From contig JBBRCX010000107.1 of the NCBI GenBank assembly GCA_038204465.1, positions 1 to 15,018 on the forward strand: a stretch of DNA of 15,018 nt. The letters are read 5' to 3'. Positions 7,224 through 14,970 of this stretch are shown here, piece after piece. The notes under the pieces were generated by a model that was not told where the DNA came from, ran no database searches, and worked only from the letters and a program-made list of their open reading frames with translations. Position 1 is the stretch's first letter. Every line of letters begins with the position of its first letter. The translations under genes and the position numbers were made by a program. This DNA comes from JBBRCX01 sp038204465. GTDB taxonomy: Bacteria > Planctomycetota > Phycisphaerae > Tepidisphaerales > Tepidisphaeraceae.

Positions 7224-7244
7224 GGGCGGGTTTCAAACCCGCCC
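7224..7244. repeat. 21-base GC-rich hairpin between yidC and mnmE
   Basis: Ten bases on each side of C7234 are perfectly complementary (GGGCGGGTTT and AAACCCGCCC). There is no T-tract, so it is not a classic terminator. It ends only 7 bases before the mnmE start codon, where a ribosome binding site would normally sit. It resembles dispersed palindromic repeats of GC-rich genomes. Confidence 0.6.
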
Positions 7245-7251
7245 TCCGCAC

Positions 7252-8601
7252 GTGACAAGAGAAGACACCATTGCCGCGATCGCGAGCGCCGTCGGTCCGG
7301 CGGCGCGGATGATCCTTCGCCTCAGCGGCCCCAACGCGTTCCCCATCGCGTCGGCGCTCGCCGGAGATCTCCCGGTTACGAACAACACCGCTCTGCGGCG
7401 AACCCTGGACTTTTCGAACCTCGCACTGCCCGCCTGGCTCTATCTCTTCCGCGCCCGCCGCAGTTATACGGGGGAAGACTGCGTCGAGCTTCACGTCCCG
7501 GGCAACACGCTCGCCGCGCGAATGCTGCTGGATGAATTGATCCGTCAGGGCGCGCGGCAGGCCGAGCCCGGGGAATTCACCGCCCGTGCATACTTCAACC
7601 GCAGGCTCGATCTCACCGAGGCGGAAGGGGTTGCTGCCATAATTGCTGCTGGAAACGAGCGCGAGCTCGACGCGGCCCGGCGGCTTCTGGCGGGCGAATT
7701 GGCGAGGCGTCTTCGTCCGACGATGAACGTCCTTTTCGATACGCTCGCGCTCGTCGAGGTCGGAATTGATTTCTCGGAGGAAGACGTGAGCTTCCTGTCG
7801 ATCGAGCAGGTCAATCAGCGCATTTTGCAAGCGGAGAGCGAATTGGGGGACCTGCTCGAGAGCAGCACGCGCTTTGAGCCGCTGCACCACGCGCCGCAGA
7901 TCGTGCTCGTCGGCCGGCCCAACGCGGGCAAGAGCACGCTGCTGAACGCGCTGGCGGGCCGGCGTCGCGCGGTCGTCTCCCCGCTGGCGGGAACGACGCG
8001 CGATGTGCTGTCGGCGGAAGTTGTGCTTCGCCGCGGTGTCGTTCAAGTGCTCGATATCGCGGGGATGGAAGAGGAACCGCCGGCGTCCCACCTCGCGCCG
8101 ACGACCGCCGATTCGGTCGAGCAGCAGATGCAGCGGCAGGCGCGCAGGGCGCTGGAGTCTGCGGATCACGTCATCCTCGTCCACGACGTCACCGACGAGC
8201 GGCCAAGGCTGCGCACGGCTCGAACGCCGCGTTTGATCGTCAATGCCAAGGCGGACTTGCTCCCCCAGGCAATGTCTGTCGCGTCAACGGTAATGGATCG
8301 TGTTCACGTGAGTGCGATCACCGGTTTCGGAATCGACCTCCTGCGGTCGGCCCTCGACGACCTCGCTTTCGGCAGCACCGGCGGAGGATCGTCGCTCGCG
8401 CTGAACGCCCGTCATGTCCGCGCCATCGACGACGCGCGCGATGCTTTGCGCCGTTGCCTCCAGCGCCTGCGCGACGCGGCGGCTGAGCTGGTAGCGCTGG
8501 AACTGAGGGAATCGCTCGATGCCCTCGGCTCCGTCCTCGGCCAGGTTACACCCGACGACGTGCTTGGCCGCATCTTCTCCTCGTTCTGTATCGGCAAGTG
8601 A
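7252..8601 (+). CDS. mnmE: tRNA modification GTPase MnmE
   Basis: MnmE, with MnmG, modifies the wobble uridine (cmnm5U) of certain tRNAs. The 449 residues carry the N-terminal tetrahydrofolate-binding domain (DTIAAIASA, YTGEDCVELHVPGN, PGEFTARAYFNRRLDLTEAEG), the helical domain, and an inserted G domain with G1 GRPNAGKST (221-229), G2 GTTRD and G3 DIAGM. The C-terminal FCIGK holds the essential Cys. Two motifs are unusual: G3 is DIAGM rather than DTAG, and G4 reads NAKAD rather than NKxD. The start is a GTG at 7252, in the same frame as yidC, with no ribosome binding site because a hairpin occupies that position. Confidence 0.95.
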   Translation: MTREDTIAAIASAVGPAARMILRLSGPNAFPIASALAGDLPVTNNTALRRTLDFSNLALPAWLYLFRARRSYTGEDCVELHVPGNTLAARMLLDELIRQGARQAEPGEFTARAYFNRRLDLTEAEGVAAIIAAGNERELDAARRLLAGELARRLRPTMNVLFDTLALVEVGIDFSEEDVSFLSIEQVNQRILQAESELGDLLESSTRFEPLHHAPQIVLVGRPNAGKSTLLNALAGRRRAVVSPLAGTTRDVLSAEVVLRRGVVQVLDIAGMEEEPPASHLAPTTADSVEQQMQRQARRALESADHVILVHDVTDERPRLRTARTPRLIVNAKADLLPQAMSVASTVMDRVHVSAITGFGIDLLRSALDDLAFGSTGGGSSLALNARHVRAIDDARDALRRCLQRLRDAAAELVALELRESLDALGSVLGQVTPDDVLGRIFSSFCIGK

Positions 8602-8712
8602 TCCAGCGGCACAATCCTGCGTGACGCGATCGATTCAACTTGCAAGCCCTGACGCGGTGCGCGATATTTGCCGCCCGGCCGATACCGCTTCCACAACACG
8701 ACGGAGGACTTC

Positions 8713-9351
8713 ATGCGTTGCCGTTCGATGATTCTTGCGTTCGTGCTGCTGATTCCTGCCGTCGCGCGGTCCCAGGCGTTGGTGGACCGCGTGCCGGCCG
8801 ACGCCCTCATCTACTTCGGCTGGAGTGGAAGCCAGTCCCTGCCGCCCGCCTTTGCGCAGTCGCACCTGAAGGCGGTGCTCGACGCGTCCAACCTCCGCGA
8901 GGTCTTCAGCGATTTTCTGCCGCGCGTCCTCGATCAGATCGGGAAGAACGGGCGCCAGGAGAAGGAGGTGACCGACGTTTTGCGCACGGCGGCCGGTCCG
9001 ATGCTGCGCCACCCGACAGCCATCACCTTTTCCGGCATTACCACGAAGGGCAAGCAGGTCCTGCCGAAAATCGCACTGCTTTGCGATGCCGGCGCTGAGG
9101 CCGAGGACATGCAGGGGCAACTGCAGAAAGTGTTGAACTCTGCCCGGGAAGTACCCGTGTCGCTGTCGCGACATGACAAGATGGTGGTCGTGAGCATTGG
9201 GTATGAAAACGAGCAGGAGTTCGCGCCCGCTGACGCCGGCAAGGCGGCCGTGGGTAGTCTGCTGACCAACCCCGCGATGCTCGGTGTGATGATGCAGGGA
9301 GCGATGAAAGCCGCTGCCAGAGAGCGCCGAATGCACGCGGGCGAGGATTAA
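8713..9351 (+). CDS. Hypothetical exported or anchored protein, 212 residues
   Basis: I do not recognise a named family with confidence. The start at 8713 is preferred over an upstream ATG at 8668 because GGAGG lies 5 bases before it. The first residues (MRCRSMILAFVLLIPAVARSQ) form a signal peptide, with possible cleavage after ARS or SQA. The mature protein starts VDRVPADALIYFGWSGS, a pattern I associate with planctomycete surface-type proteins (DUF3352-like) that are usually longer. A low-complexity Met/Ala-rich end (MLGVMMQGAMKAAARERRM) closes it. It may therefore be a truncated relative. It sits between mnmE and nfo in the same direction. Confidence 0.7.
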   Translation: MRCRSMILAFVLLIPAVARSQALVDRVPADALIYFGWSGSQSLPPAFAQSHLKAVLDASNLREVFSDFLPRVLDQIGKNGRQEKEVTDVLRTAAGPMLRHPTAITFSGITTKGKQVLPKIALLCDAGAEAEDMQGQLQKVLNSAREVPVSLSRHDKMVVVSIGYENEQEFAPADAGKAAVGSLLTNPAMLGVMMQGAMKAAARERRMHAGED

Positions 9352-9488
9352 GGACAATCTGCGATCAAGCTTCGAAGGCGCCGGGCTCGAACCGTCTTCG
9401 ATGCGCTGGAATCGCGGCGCATCAGCGAGGCAGAAGCGCTTTTTCGGTCTTTCACATCTACGTTGGCTGCGGGCGCTATGATTCGCCC
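9352..9488 (+). other. Gap before nfo with a LESRR-like reading frame remnant
   Basis: After the stop at 9349-9351 the same frame stays open and reads IKLRRRRARTVFDALESRRI. This resembles the basic plus 'LExRRLLS' N-terminal motif of planctomycete surface proteins. No start codon or ribosome binding site supports translation, so it may be coincidence or a decayed fragment. Confidence 0.2.
9477..9482 (+). promoter_or_regulatory. Candidate -10 element giving a leaderless nfo mRNA
   Basis: TATGAT lies 6 bases before the nfo ATG, so the predicted start site coincides with the A of the start codon. No Shine-Dalgarno is present. The -35 is unclear (TTCACA at 9451-9456, spacer 20). Confidence 0.35.
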
Positions 9489-10334
9489 ATGTTCGGCTCT
9501 CATCTGTCCATTTCCGGCGGCCTTCACAACGCTTTGCTCAAAGCCGAGGAGCTGGGCTTTGCGACGACGCAGATTTTTACCAAGAATCAGCAACAGTGGC
9601 GGTGCCCGCCGTTGTGTGTTGAGGCGATCTCTGACTGGAAGACGCACGCGAAGCGGCTGAAATTCAAGCAGACCGTCAGCCACGACGGCTACCTGATCAA
9701 CCTCGCATCGCCGATCCCGGAGCTATGGGAGAAGAGCGTGGCTCTGTTCATCGAGGAGGTTGCCCGCTGCGCTGCGCTGAACATTCCGCTGCTGGTGACT
9801 CATCCCGGCGCGCATATGGGAGCGGGGGAGAAGGAAGGCTTGCGGCGCGTCGCCGCGGCGCTGAATGTGGTGCATGAGACGCTCGCTGACGCGCGGGTTG
9901 TCACGTGCCTCGAGATCACGGCGGGGCAGGGAACTTCGCTCGGTTACAAACTGGAACATCTCGCCGAGATCATCGACGGGGTGAAACAGCGGCGGCGGAT
10001 CGGAGTCTGCCTCGACACCGCTCACCTCTTCGCGGCGGGTTACGATTTTCGCGGCCGGCGCTACAACAAGTTCTGCAAACAAATCGAATCGACGGTTGGG
10101 ATGTCGCGCATCAAGGTGCTGCACCTGAACGATTCGAAGCGCGAGCTGGGCAGCCGGGTCGATCGCCATGAGCACATCGGCCGCGGAACCATCGGCAAAG
10201 AAGGTTTCCGCCCTTTCCTTCGCGACGTGCGCTTCGAGAATATCCCGAAGATCCTGGAGACCCCCAAAGGGTGTGACGACACCGGCTGCTCGTGGGACAA
10301 GATCAACCTCGACGTGCTGCGGTCATTGACCTGA
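9489..10334 (+). CDS. nfo: Endonuclease IV, AP endonuclease of base-excision repair
   Basis: Endonuclease IV cuts DNA 5' of abasic sites and removes blocked 3' ends, using three zinc ions in a TIM barrel. The 281-residue protein has the normal family length (E. coli 285). All expected metal-ligand motifs are visible: VSHDGYLINLASP (His65), THPGAH, LEITAGQG, CLDTAHLFAAGYDF, LHLNDSK, DRHEHIGRG and LETPKG. QIFTKNQQQW near residues 28-37 is also a family signature. The ATG has no Shine-Dalgarno; a -10-like TATGAT 6 bases before it suggests a leaderless message. Its stop codon lies inside a hairpin. Confidence 0.96.
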   Translation: MFGSHLSISGGLHNALLKAEELGFATTQIFTKNQQQWRCPPLCVEAISDWKTHAKRLKFKQTVSHDGYLINLASPIPELWEKSVALFIEEVARCAALNIPLLVTHPGAHMGAGEKEGLRRVAAALNVVHETLADARVVTCLEITAGQGTSLGYKLEHLAEIIDGVKQRRRIGVCLDTAHLFAAGYDFRGRRYNKFCKQIESTVGMSRIKVLHLNDSKRELGSRVDRHEHIGRGTIGKEGFRPFLRDVRFENIPKILETPKGCDDTGCSWDKINLDVLRSLT

Positions 10335-10349
10335 AGATCTTTCGGTCAA
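10326..10349. terminator. Hairpin between convergent nfo and the MetE-like gene
   Basis: TTGACC (10326-10331) pairs with GGTCAA (10344-10349), with further A-T pairs around a GATC loop. It includes the nfo stop codon and lies between two converging genes, so a bidirectional terminator is plausible. There is no clear U-tract on either side. Confidence 0.35.
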
Positions 10350-10376
10350 TAGCGCGAGGAAAACAAAATCGGAAAC

Positions 10377-11390
10377 CTAAAGTCCCAGGAACAGGTCTCT
10401 CCCTTTCACCAGCGCGATCATCTTCCGGTCGGCGATCGAGCGCTTGTTCATCCAGAACCCGCAATCGGGGTGGACCCACTTGATTCGCCCGTCGCCGAGG
10501 ATCCTGGTGGCGGCCTCGATCCGCTGCGCGACGACCTCCGGCGACTCAACGGTGTTCACCTTGATGTCGATCACGCCCAGCCCAATTGCGATTCGCGGCT
10601 CGAGCTGTTCCTTGAAGTAAGCCAACTCCTCATACCCGCGGAAGGCAAATTCCAGCACGACGTGATCGCAGTGCAGCCGGTTCATGAACGCGATCAGTTT
10701 GCGCCACTCGCCTTTCTGGATGGATTGCCCGCCGTAGTTGCCGAAGCAGATGTGGACGCCTCTCTCCGGGGCGTTTTTCGCCGCGTCGAGAATCAGATTG
10801 ACAGCACTCGCCGCCCACTCCCCCTCATCGGGGTGTCCCGTGATGTTCGCCTCGTCAATCTGGATCACCTGCGGATCGATGTCGGCCACCTGACTCGCCA
10901 GGGCTTTGCCGAGCGCCAGCGCGAGGTCCGGGCGGCTCCTGTAATGATGGTCCATCAATGTCTTGCACAGCATGTGGGGGCCGGTCAGCGTGAACTTCAT
11001 CGCATGGTTCGTGCAGGATCGCGCCCGGCGGTAGTCTCGCGGCAGGTTCAGCGTGCCTTCATCGATGGGCCCTTCCACCACGCCCGCGGGTTCGGCGCGA
11101 AAACCCATTTCCTCCTGCTGCGCAAATTCCTCGATGTCGCCTCGAGTGACAGCCGATCGAATGCCGGACATCGGGCGGATGAAATATTCGATCATTCCGT
11201 TGGTGTCAGGGTGATTGACGTCGAAGCGATAGAGCTCGCCGTCGGCGACGACGTCGATGCCGGCCATCTCCTGGGTCTTGAAGACGACCCGCGTCGCATC
11301 GGTCAGCGCCTGCTGGCTTGGCAATGCCGCCAGCCAGTCGGGGACCGGATACGAGCCCACCACGGTTGTTCGAATTGAAGGCTGTGCCAT
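10377..11390 (-). CDS. Core-MetE type cobalamin-independent methyltransferase
   Basis: The protein matches the C-terminal catalytic half of MetE, which moves a methyl group to homocysteine. The start at 11390 (MAQPSIRTTVVGSYPVP) is preferred over an upstream ATG because GGAG lies 8 bases before it and GSYP is the usual family start. It gives 337 residues. The four zinc ligands are present: His213 and Cys215 in VHICFGNYGG, Glu247 in VLEFAFRGYEE, and Cys310 in WVHPDCGF. IQIDEANITG corresponds to the IQIDEPAL motif of MetE. The N-terminal half of full MetE is absent, as in the short 'core MetE' enzymes, whose methyl donor differs from methylfolate-glutamate. Methionine synthesis is likely but the donor is unknown. 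It is divergent from the DUF1206 gene, 73 bases apart. Confidence 0.85.
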   Translation of the reverse strand: MAQPSIRTTVVGSYPVPDWLAALPSQQALTDATRVVFKTQEMAGIDVVADGELYRFDVNHPDTNGMIEYFIRPMSGIRSAVTRGDIEEFAQQEEMGFRAEPAGVVEGPIDEGTLNLPRDYRRARSCTNHAMKFTLTGPHMLCKTLMDHHYRSRPDLALALGKALASQVADIDPQVIQIDEANITGHPDEGEWAASAVNLILDAAKNAPERGVHICFGNYGGQSIQKGEWRKLIAFMNRLHCDHVVLEFAFRGYEELAYFKEQLEPRIAIGLGVIDIKVNTVESPEVVAQRIEAATRILGDGRIKWVHPDCGFWMNKRSIADRKMIALVKGRDLFLGL

Positions 11391-11448
11391 GTGTGCATCT
11401 CCGCAACTCGCCTGGCGGCCTATCTTATCGTGGCTTGGCCGCCGGCAC

Positions 11449-11457
11449 TGATACAAT
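11449..11457 (+). promoter_or_regulatory. Extended -10 (TGaTACAAT) giving a leaderless DUF1206 mRNA
   Basis: TG (11449-11450), one base and TACAAT (11452-11457) form an extended -10 ending 6 bases before the ATG at 11464. Transcription would start at the start codon. No -35 and no Shine-Dalgarno are visible. Confidence 0.4.
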
Positions 11458-11463
11458 CGTTCC

Positions 11464-12315
11464 ATGCAGACGCATCACCCGGGCGGCGGCGTTCGATCGT
11501 CTGAGGCCAGCAGGGAAAGAACGACGCAGGTATTTGCCGAGGCGCTCGCGTGTGTCGGCCACGCGAGCAGGGGCGTGGTTTATCTCATCATCGGCAGCCT
11601 TGCCTGCATGGCCGCGGTGGGCGAAGGAGGCAGCACAACGGGCTTCAGCGGCGCCTTCGCAATGCTGCTCCGCCAGCCTTTCGGCCAGATCATGCTGATG
11701 CTGCTCGCGTGCGGCCTCGCCTGTTACGGGCTGTGCCAGATGGTGATGGCGGTTCGGCATCCGCACGCCGCTTTGGCGTCGAAGGGCGTCGCCGCACGGC
11801 GCGTGACCCTGATTCCGGTAGGCCTGTTCTATTTCGGAATGGCATTGGCGGCGGCGCAACTGGTGCGTCATGCCCGGCGTTTCAGAAGCGACAGCCAGGT
11901 CGCCCGCGATGGGACCGCGACCTTAATGTCCTACCCTCTGGGGCGGTGGGCCGTGGCCGGTGTCGGCATAGGCATTATGATCTTCGGACTGTACCAGCTT
12001 TTCTCCGCCTACCGCGGCGACCGGCGGCATCAGTTCCATTCCGCGGCGCTCGGCCCGGCAGGGCGAACGTGGATCGAAGCGATCAGCCGATTCGGCATCG
12101 GCGCGCGCGGCATCGTGTTCGTCACGATCGGCGTTTTTCTCATCGCCGCCGCGTACTGGAAAGACCCGCGGCAGGCCCGCAGTGTCGGCGGCGCCCTGCA
12201 CACCCTCGCGCGGCAGCCTTACGGCCCGTGGATTCTCGGAATCGTCGCTCTGGGGCTGGTCGCCTTCGGCATCCGCGAGCTGCTCATGGCCGCCCACCGC
12301 CGGCTTGATGCGTGA
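11464..12315 (+). CDS. DUF1206 family membrane protein, six predicted helices
   Basis: This 283-residue inner-membrane protein has three repeats of about 75 residues, each with two transmembrane helices, the layout of DUF1206. Helices are near 34-52, 73-97, 113-133, 159-183, 212-231 and 251-277. The repeats share a pattern: a helix beginning with an 'ar/rGvvy'-like turn (HASRGVVYLIIG, IGARGIVFVTIG), then an 'LaRQPyGp' loop (LLRQPFGQ at about 68-75, LARQPYGP at about 247-254), then a glycine-rich helix ending in a 'GxxxxxxA' face. The function of DUF1206 is unknown. It is predicted to be leaderless and is divergent from the MetE-like gene. Confidence 0.85.
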   Translation: MQTHHPGGGVRSSEASRERTTQVFAEALACVGHASRGVVYLIIGSLACMAAVGEGGSTTGFSGAFAMLLRQPFGQIMLMLLACGLACYGLCQMVMAVRHPHAALASKGVAARRVTLIPVGLFYFGMALAAAQLVRHARRFRSDSQVARDGTATLMSYPLGRWAVAGVGIGIMIFGLYQLFSAYRGDRRHQFHSAALGPAGRTWIEAISRFGIGARGIVFVTIGVFLIAAAYWKDPRQARSVGGALHTLARQPYGPWILGIVALGLVAFGIRELLMAAHRRLDA

Positions 12316-12340
12316 GACCTTCGAAAAACGTTCCACCGCG

Positions 12341-12358
12341 AAGCGCGAAGGCGCGAAG
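12341..12358. repeat. GCGAAG triple short repeat
   Basis: GCGAAG occurs three times in close succession in the gap after the DUF1206 gene. Together with the heptamer array next to it, this makes the whole 103-base gap between converging genes low-complexity. Confidence 0.5.
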
Positions 12359-12383
12359 AGAGAGGAAGAAGAATTAACAGCAG

Positions 12384-12427
12384 ATCGCAATCGCAAATCG
12401 CAAATCGCAAATCACAAATCAAATCAC
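12384..12427. repeat. Tandem heptamer ATCGCAA array running into a stop codon
   Basis: Three exact ATCGCAA units (12390-12410) are flanked by a shortened copy before (12384-12389) and by decayed copies after (ATCACAA, ATCAA, ATCAC). The last copies overlap the stop codon (12419-12421) and final two codons of the minus-strand YetA-like gene, so repeat sequence has replaced or extended that gene's end. Confidence 0.8.
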
Positions 12428-14764
12428 TCCCCCCCGGCTTCCGACGAGTTTTTCATCAATCATCCCGCGGTCGTCGAGTTCTTTCAGGAAATGCAGTCTT
12501 CGGGTGGGATGGCCGCCGCGGCGGAGCAGCATCGGGATGACGGGTTGGATGCGGTCGAGGAAGGCGATGTCGCCGGTGAGGCGCAGGTAGATCCAGGCGG
12601 CGAGGAAATCCATGGTGCGCGCGTCGTTCACCTGGAACCGCTCCAGGCGCATCGCTTCCTTGAGGATGTTCACCAGCAGCGTCTTGAGCTCTTCGTCGCG
12701 CGTGTGCTCCCAGATGCGGTACATGCCGACGAAGCTGCTCCAGTCGCCGTAACCTTCGATGTTCTTGTGGTGAGCGCCGCCCTCGGTGTGGGCCCACTGC
12801 GGGTAGGGATACTTGAGCTGCCCCAGCTCGTTGAACCAGCGGCGGTGGAAGTTGTCGATGATCGTCTGTGCGGCGGCAAGGTATTTCTTGTCGCGCGTGA
12901 GCGTATAGGCGGCCGCCAGGTTCACCAGCGGCATTCCCGCCTCACGGCCATCGAGGGTGATGCCGTCGAGCAGGTGCTCGGTCCAGTAGATCATGTTGTC
13001 GCCAACGCGCTGCACGACCTTCTTCGCGCGCTCGTCCCCCGTCAGGTAGTAATAGGCGAGAAGCCCCTCGCTCCACTGGTGGCTCGGATAGGTCATTCCC
13101 TCGTAGTGGTTCTGGGTGTGGGCGATCAGGCTCCCGTGTTGCCGCGGGTTGCTGCTGAACTCGCAGAAATCCACTTCCATGTAGTGCTTTGCCGTTTCCT
13201 GCGCGGCGTCGAAGCAGTAGACGTTTCCAGTCCGAAGGTATTCCACGAGCGGAAACAGGACCTGAACATCGTCCTCGTTGTTGGTGAACCCGCTCTCGCC
13301 GCCGATGTCGCCAAAGTTGAGCATGCCGCTTCCGGCCAGCCGGTAATAGGTGAAGCGATCGGGATTCCCCGCAGCGGGGAAGGCCTCGATCAGGTTCTCC
13401 AGGAAGGGATACTTCTGCGGTTGATACCGCAGCATGTGATTCACTTCCAGCGCCTCGCAGCGGACCGACCAGGCGGGATCGATGGAAATCGCGACCGGAT
13501 CCAGCCCGCTGATCTCCCAGCGCAGGCCGTGCCGCATGACTTCGTCGATCTCCAGCGCCCTGGGCTCGCCGGTGATCCACATCGTGTGCGTCTTGCTCAC
13601 GCCCTGCACGATCTGCAGCGGCGCCGCCCACTCGGGCCAGAACGAGACGGTCATCACGTTTTCATCGAGGTTGATTGATTTAGGGTGCAGCTTGTCCCAG
13701 CGCTGCATCGAGAAGACCAGCGACAACTGGGGCGATTGCCAGCCGACGTACGGAAAGATCTGCCGCAGGGTTCCCACCTTCCACATCGGGCGGAAGGTGC
13801 CCTTGAAGTCAGGGCGCATGTGATACGGGTATTGGCCGAGCTGCTCGTGGAAGCTGGCGAGATTGCGCAGGAAGAGGATCCCTTCCTGATACGGCTTGAA
13901 GTTCTGCGTGTATTGGTCGAGGTTGTCGACGCTGCTCGAGACCAGCTCGGCGTTCTCGGCGATCGAGACCGAGCGCGGACGATATTCCTGCCCCGTGTGC
14001 GACTGGCGCACGACCTTCTTCGCGTCGGGGCTCATGCGCGTGGGAATCACCAGCCGAATCGCGCGAACGCTGATGACGCCTTCGGCGGCTTCGCGGCAAT
14101 AGAACGTATGATCGATCTGCACGTCGGCGCACCCCGTGGCGAGCGTGAAGCGAAGGGCGAAATCAAGGAAGGTGCTGCCGTCCCGGGCGGTGTGAGTTCC
14201 TTCGACCAGGACGGTGGCGCGGATGGGATTGGCATGCTCGACGCTTACGCGGCGCGCCTTCGGCCCGCTGGAGAGGGAGGCGCGATAAATCTTTCCGCCC
14301 ATGTCGAGCGTTTCTAGCTCGACCTTGTCATACGGCCCGACAAGCTCGCGCCCGTGAATGGTCCACCGGGCGAGCAGGCTCCCGCCGCGTTTCGGCAGCG
14401 CGAGCGCGGCGAGCCCGTTGGAGAGCTTGATCGCCTCGTCCGTTTCTTCCACGCGCACGGGGTTGGGCGGCTCGGCCCCCTCCGTCGGCTTGAGCTCGAG
14501 GTAGACCGATTTCTTTTCCTCCGCTTCCAAGGTGGTTACGAAGTCCACAAGCACCCACTCGATGCTGCCATCGGGGCGGCGCTGCAAAACCTTTCCCGCC
14601 GATGGGACCTCCTTACCGTTTTCTTCGCGGATACTTACTTCGCGCGCCTCGCGCACTGCGCCCGGAGGCAGTGGGAAGCCCCGGCTGACGTTGAAGTTCT
14701 CCATTCGATAGACGGTTTCGTTCTTTAACTGAATGTGGCCGCGCGTGGCGGTGGAACCGGGCAT
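12419..14764 (-). CDS. PcRGLX/YetA-like protein, probable exo-rhamnogalacturonan lyase family (PL26-like)
   Basis: The start at 14764 (MPGSTATRGHIQLKN...) is chosen because GAGGAG lies 4 bases upstream; a longer in-frame start at 14917 adds a low-complexity, non-conserved segment. The 781-residue protein fits the three-part YetA/PcRGLX architecture. An N-terminal RIFT-like barrel carries the pattern GFPLPPGAV...VPSAGKVLQRRPDGSIEWVLVDF. A central beta-sandwich follows, then a C-terminal alpha/alpha toroid from about residue 500 (HTQNHYEGMTYPSHQWSEGL, YYLTGDERAKKVVQRV, LVNLAAAYTLTRDKKYLAAA). The family includes lyases acting on the ends of rhamnogalacturonan chains; I infer sugar degradation but cannot name catalytic residues. 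No signal peptide is visible, so it should act in the cytoplasm on imported oligosaccharides. Confidence 0.7.
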   Translation of the reverse strand: MPGSTATRGHIQLKNETVYRMENFNVSRGFPLPPGAVREAREVSIREENGKEVPSAGKVLQRRPDGSIEWVLVDFVTTLEAEEKKSVYLELKPTEGAEPPNPVRVEETDEAIKLSNGLAALALPKRGGSLLARWTIHGRELVGPYDKVELETLDMGGKIYRASLSSGPKARRVSVEHANPIRATVLVEGTHTARDGSTFLDFALRFTLATGCADVQIDHTFYCREAAEGVISVRAIRLVIPTRMSPDAKKVVRQSHTGQEYRPRSVSIAENAELVSSSVDNLDQYTQNFKPYQEGILFLRNLASFHEQLGQYPYHMRPDFKGTFRPMWKVGTLRQIFPYVGWQSPQLSLVFSMQRWDKLHPKSINLDENVMTVSFWPEWAAPLQIVQGVSKTHTMWITGEPRALEIDEVMRHGLRWEISGLDPVAISIDPAWSVRCEALEVNHMLRYQPQKYPFLENLIEAFPAAGNPDRFTYYRLAGSGMLNFGDIGGESGFTNNEDDVQVLFPLVEYLRTGNVYCFDAAQETAKHYMEVDFCEFSSNPRQHGSLIAHTQNHYEGMTYPSHQWSEGLLAYYYLTGDERAKKVVQRVGDNMIYWTEHLLDGITLDGREAGMPLVNLAAAYTLTRDKKYLAAAQTIIDNFHRRWFNELGQLKYPYPQWAHTEGGAHHKNIEGYGDWSSFVGMYRIWEHTRDEELKTLLVNILKEAMRLERFQVNDARTMDFLAAWIYLRLTGDIAFLDRIQPVIPMLLRRGGHPTRRLHFLKELDDRGMIDEKLVGSRGGVI

Positions 14765-14912
14765 GGACTCCTCTTGTTGCAAAAGGAAGTAGCTTACCGG
14801 AGAGATTGGTAGGTCCGAAGGGGTTCGCGCCGTTCCACGTGGGCGCGGCGGGGAAACCAGAGGCCCGGCCTGTTTGTCGAGATGCAGGGCTTGTTTGCAA
14901 CCCTCGCCGCTC

Positions 14913-14940
14913 TTCAATCCGTGGGCTGGTTTGCTATGGT
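14913..14940 (+). promoter_or_regulatory. Candidate promoter of the epimerase gene
   Basis: TTCAAT (14913-14918), a 16-base spacer and TATGGT (14935-14940), preceded by TG at 14932-14933, form an extended -10 promoter candidate with a start near 14947. The -35 is weak. Confidence 0.3.
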
Positions 14941-14970
14941 ATCGCGCCCTTAGGGATGGAGTTTTCAGCT

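Noticed and set aside
6274..8184. A 636-codon minus-strand open frame opposite yidC and mnmE
   Set aside because: It is antisense to two clear genes, rich in Arg, Leu and His as expected from the complement of GC-rich codons, and has no recognisable motif.
14765..14917. A longer N-terminus for the YetA-like protein
   Set aside because: The extension is low-complexity and precedes a strong Shine-Dalgarno and ATG at 14764.
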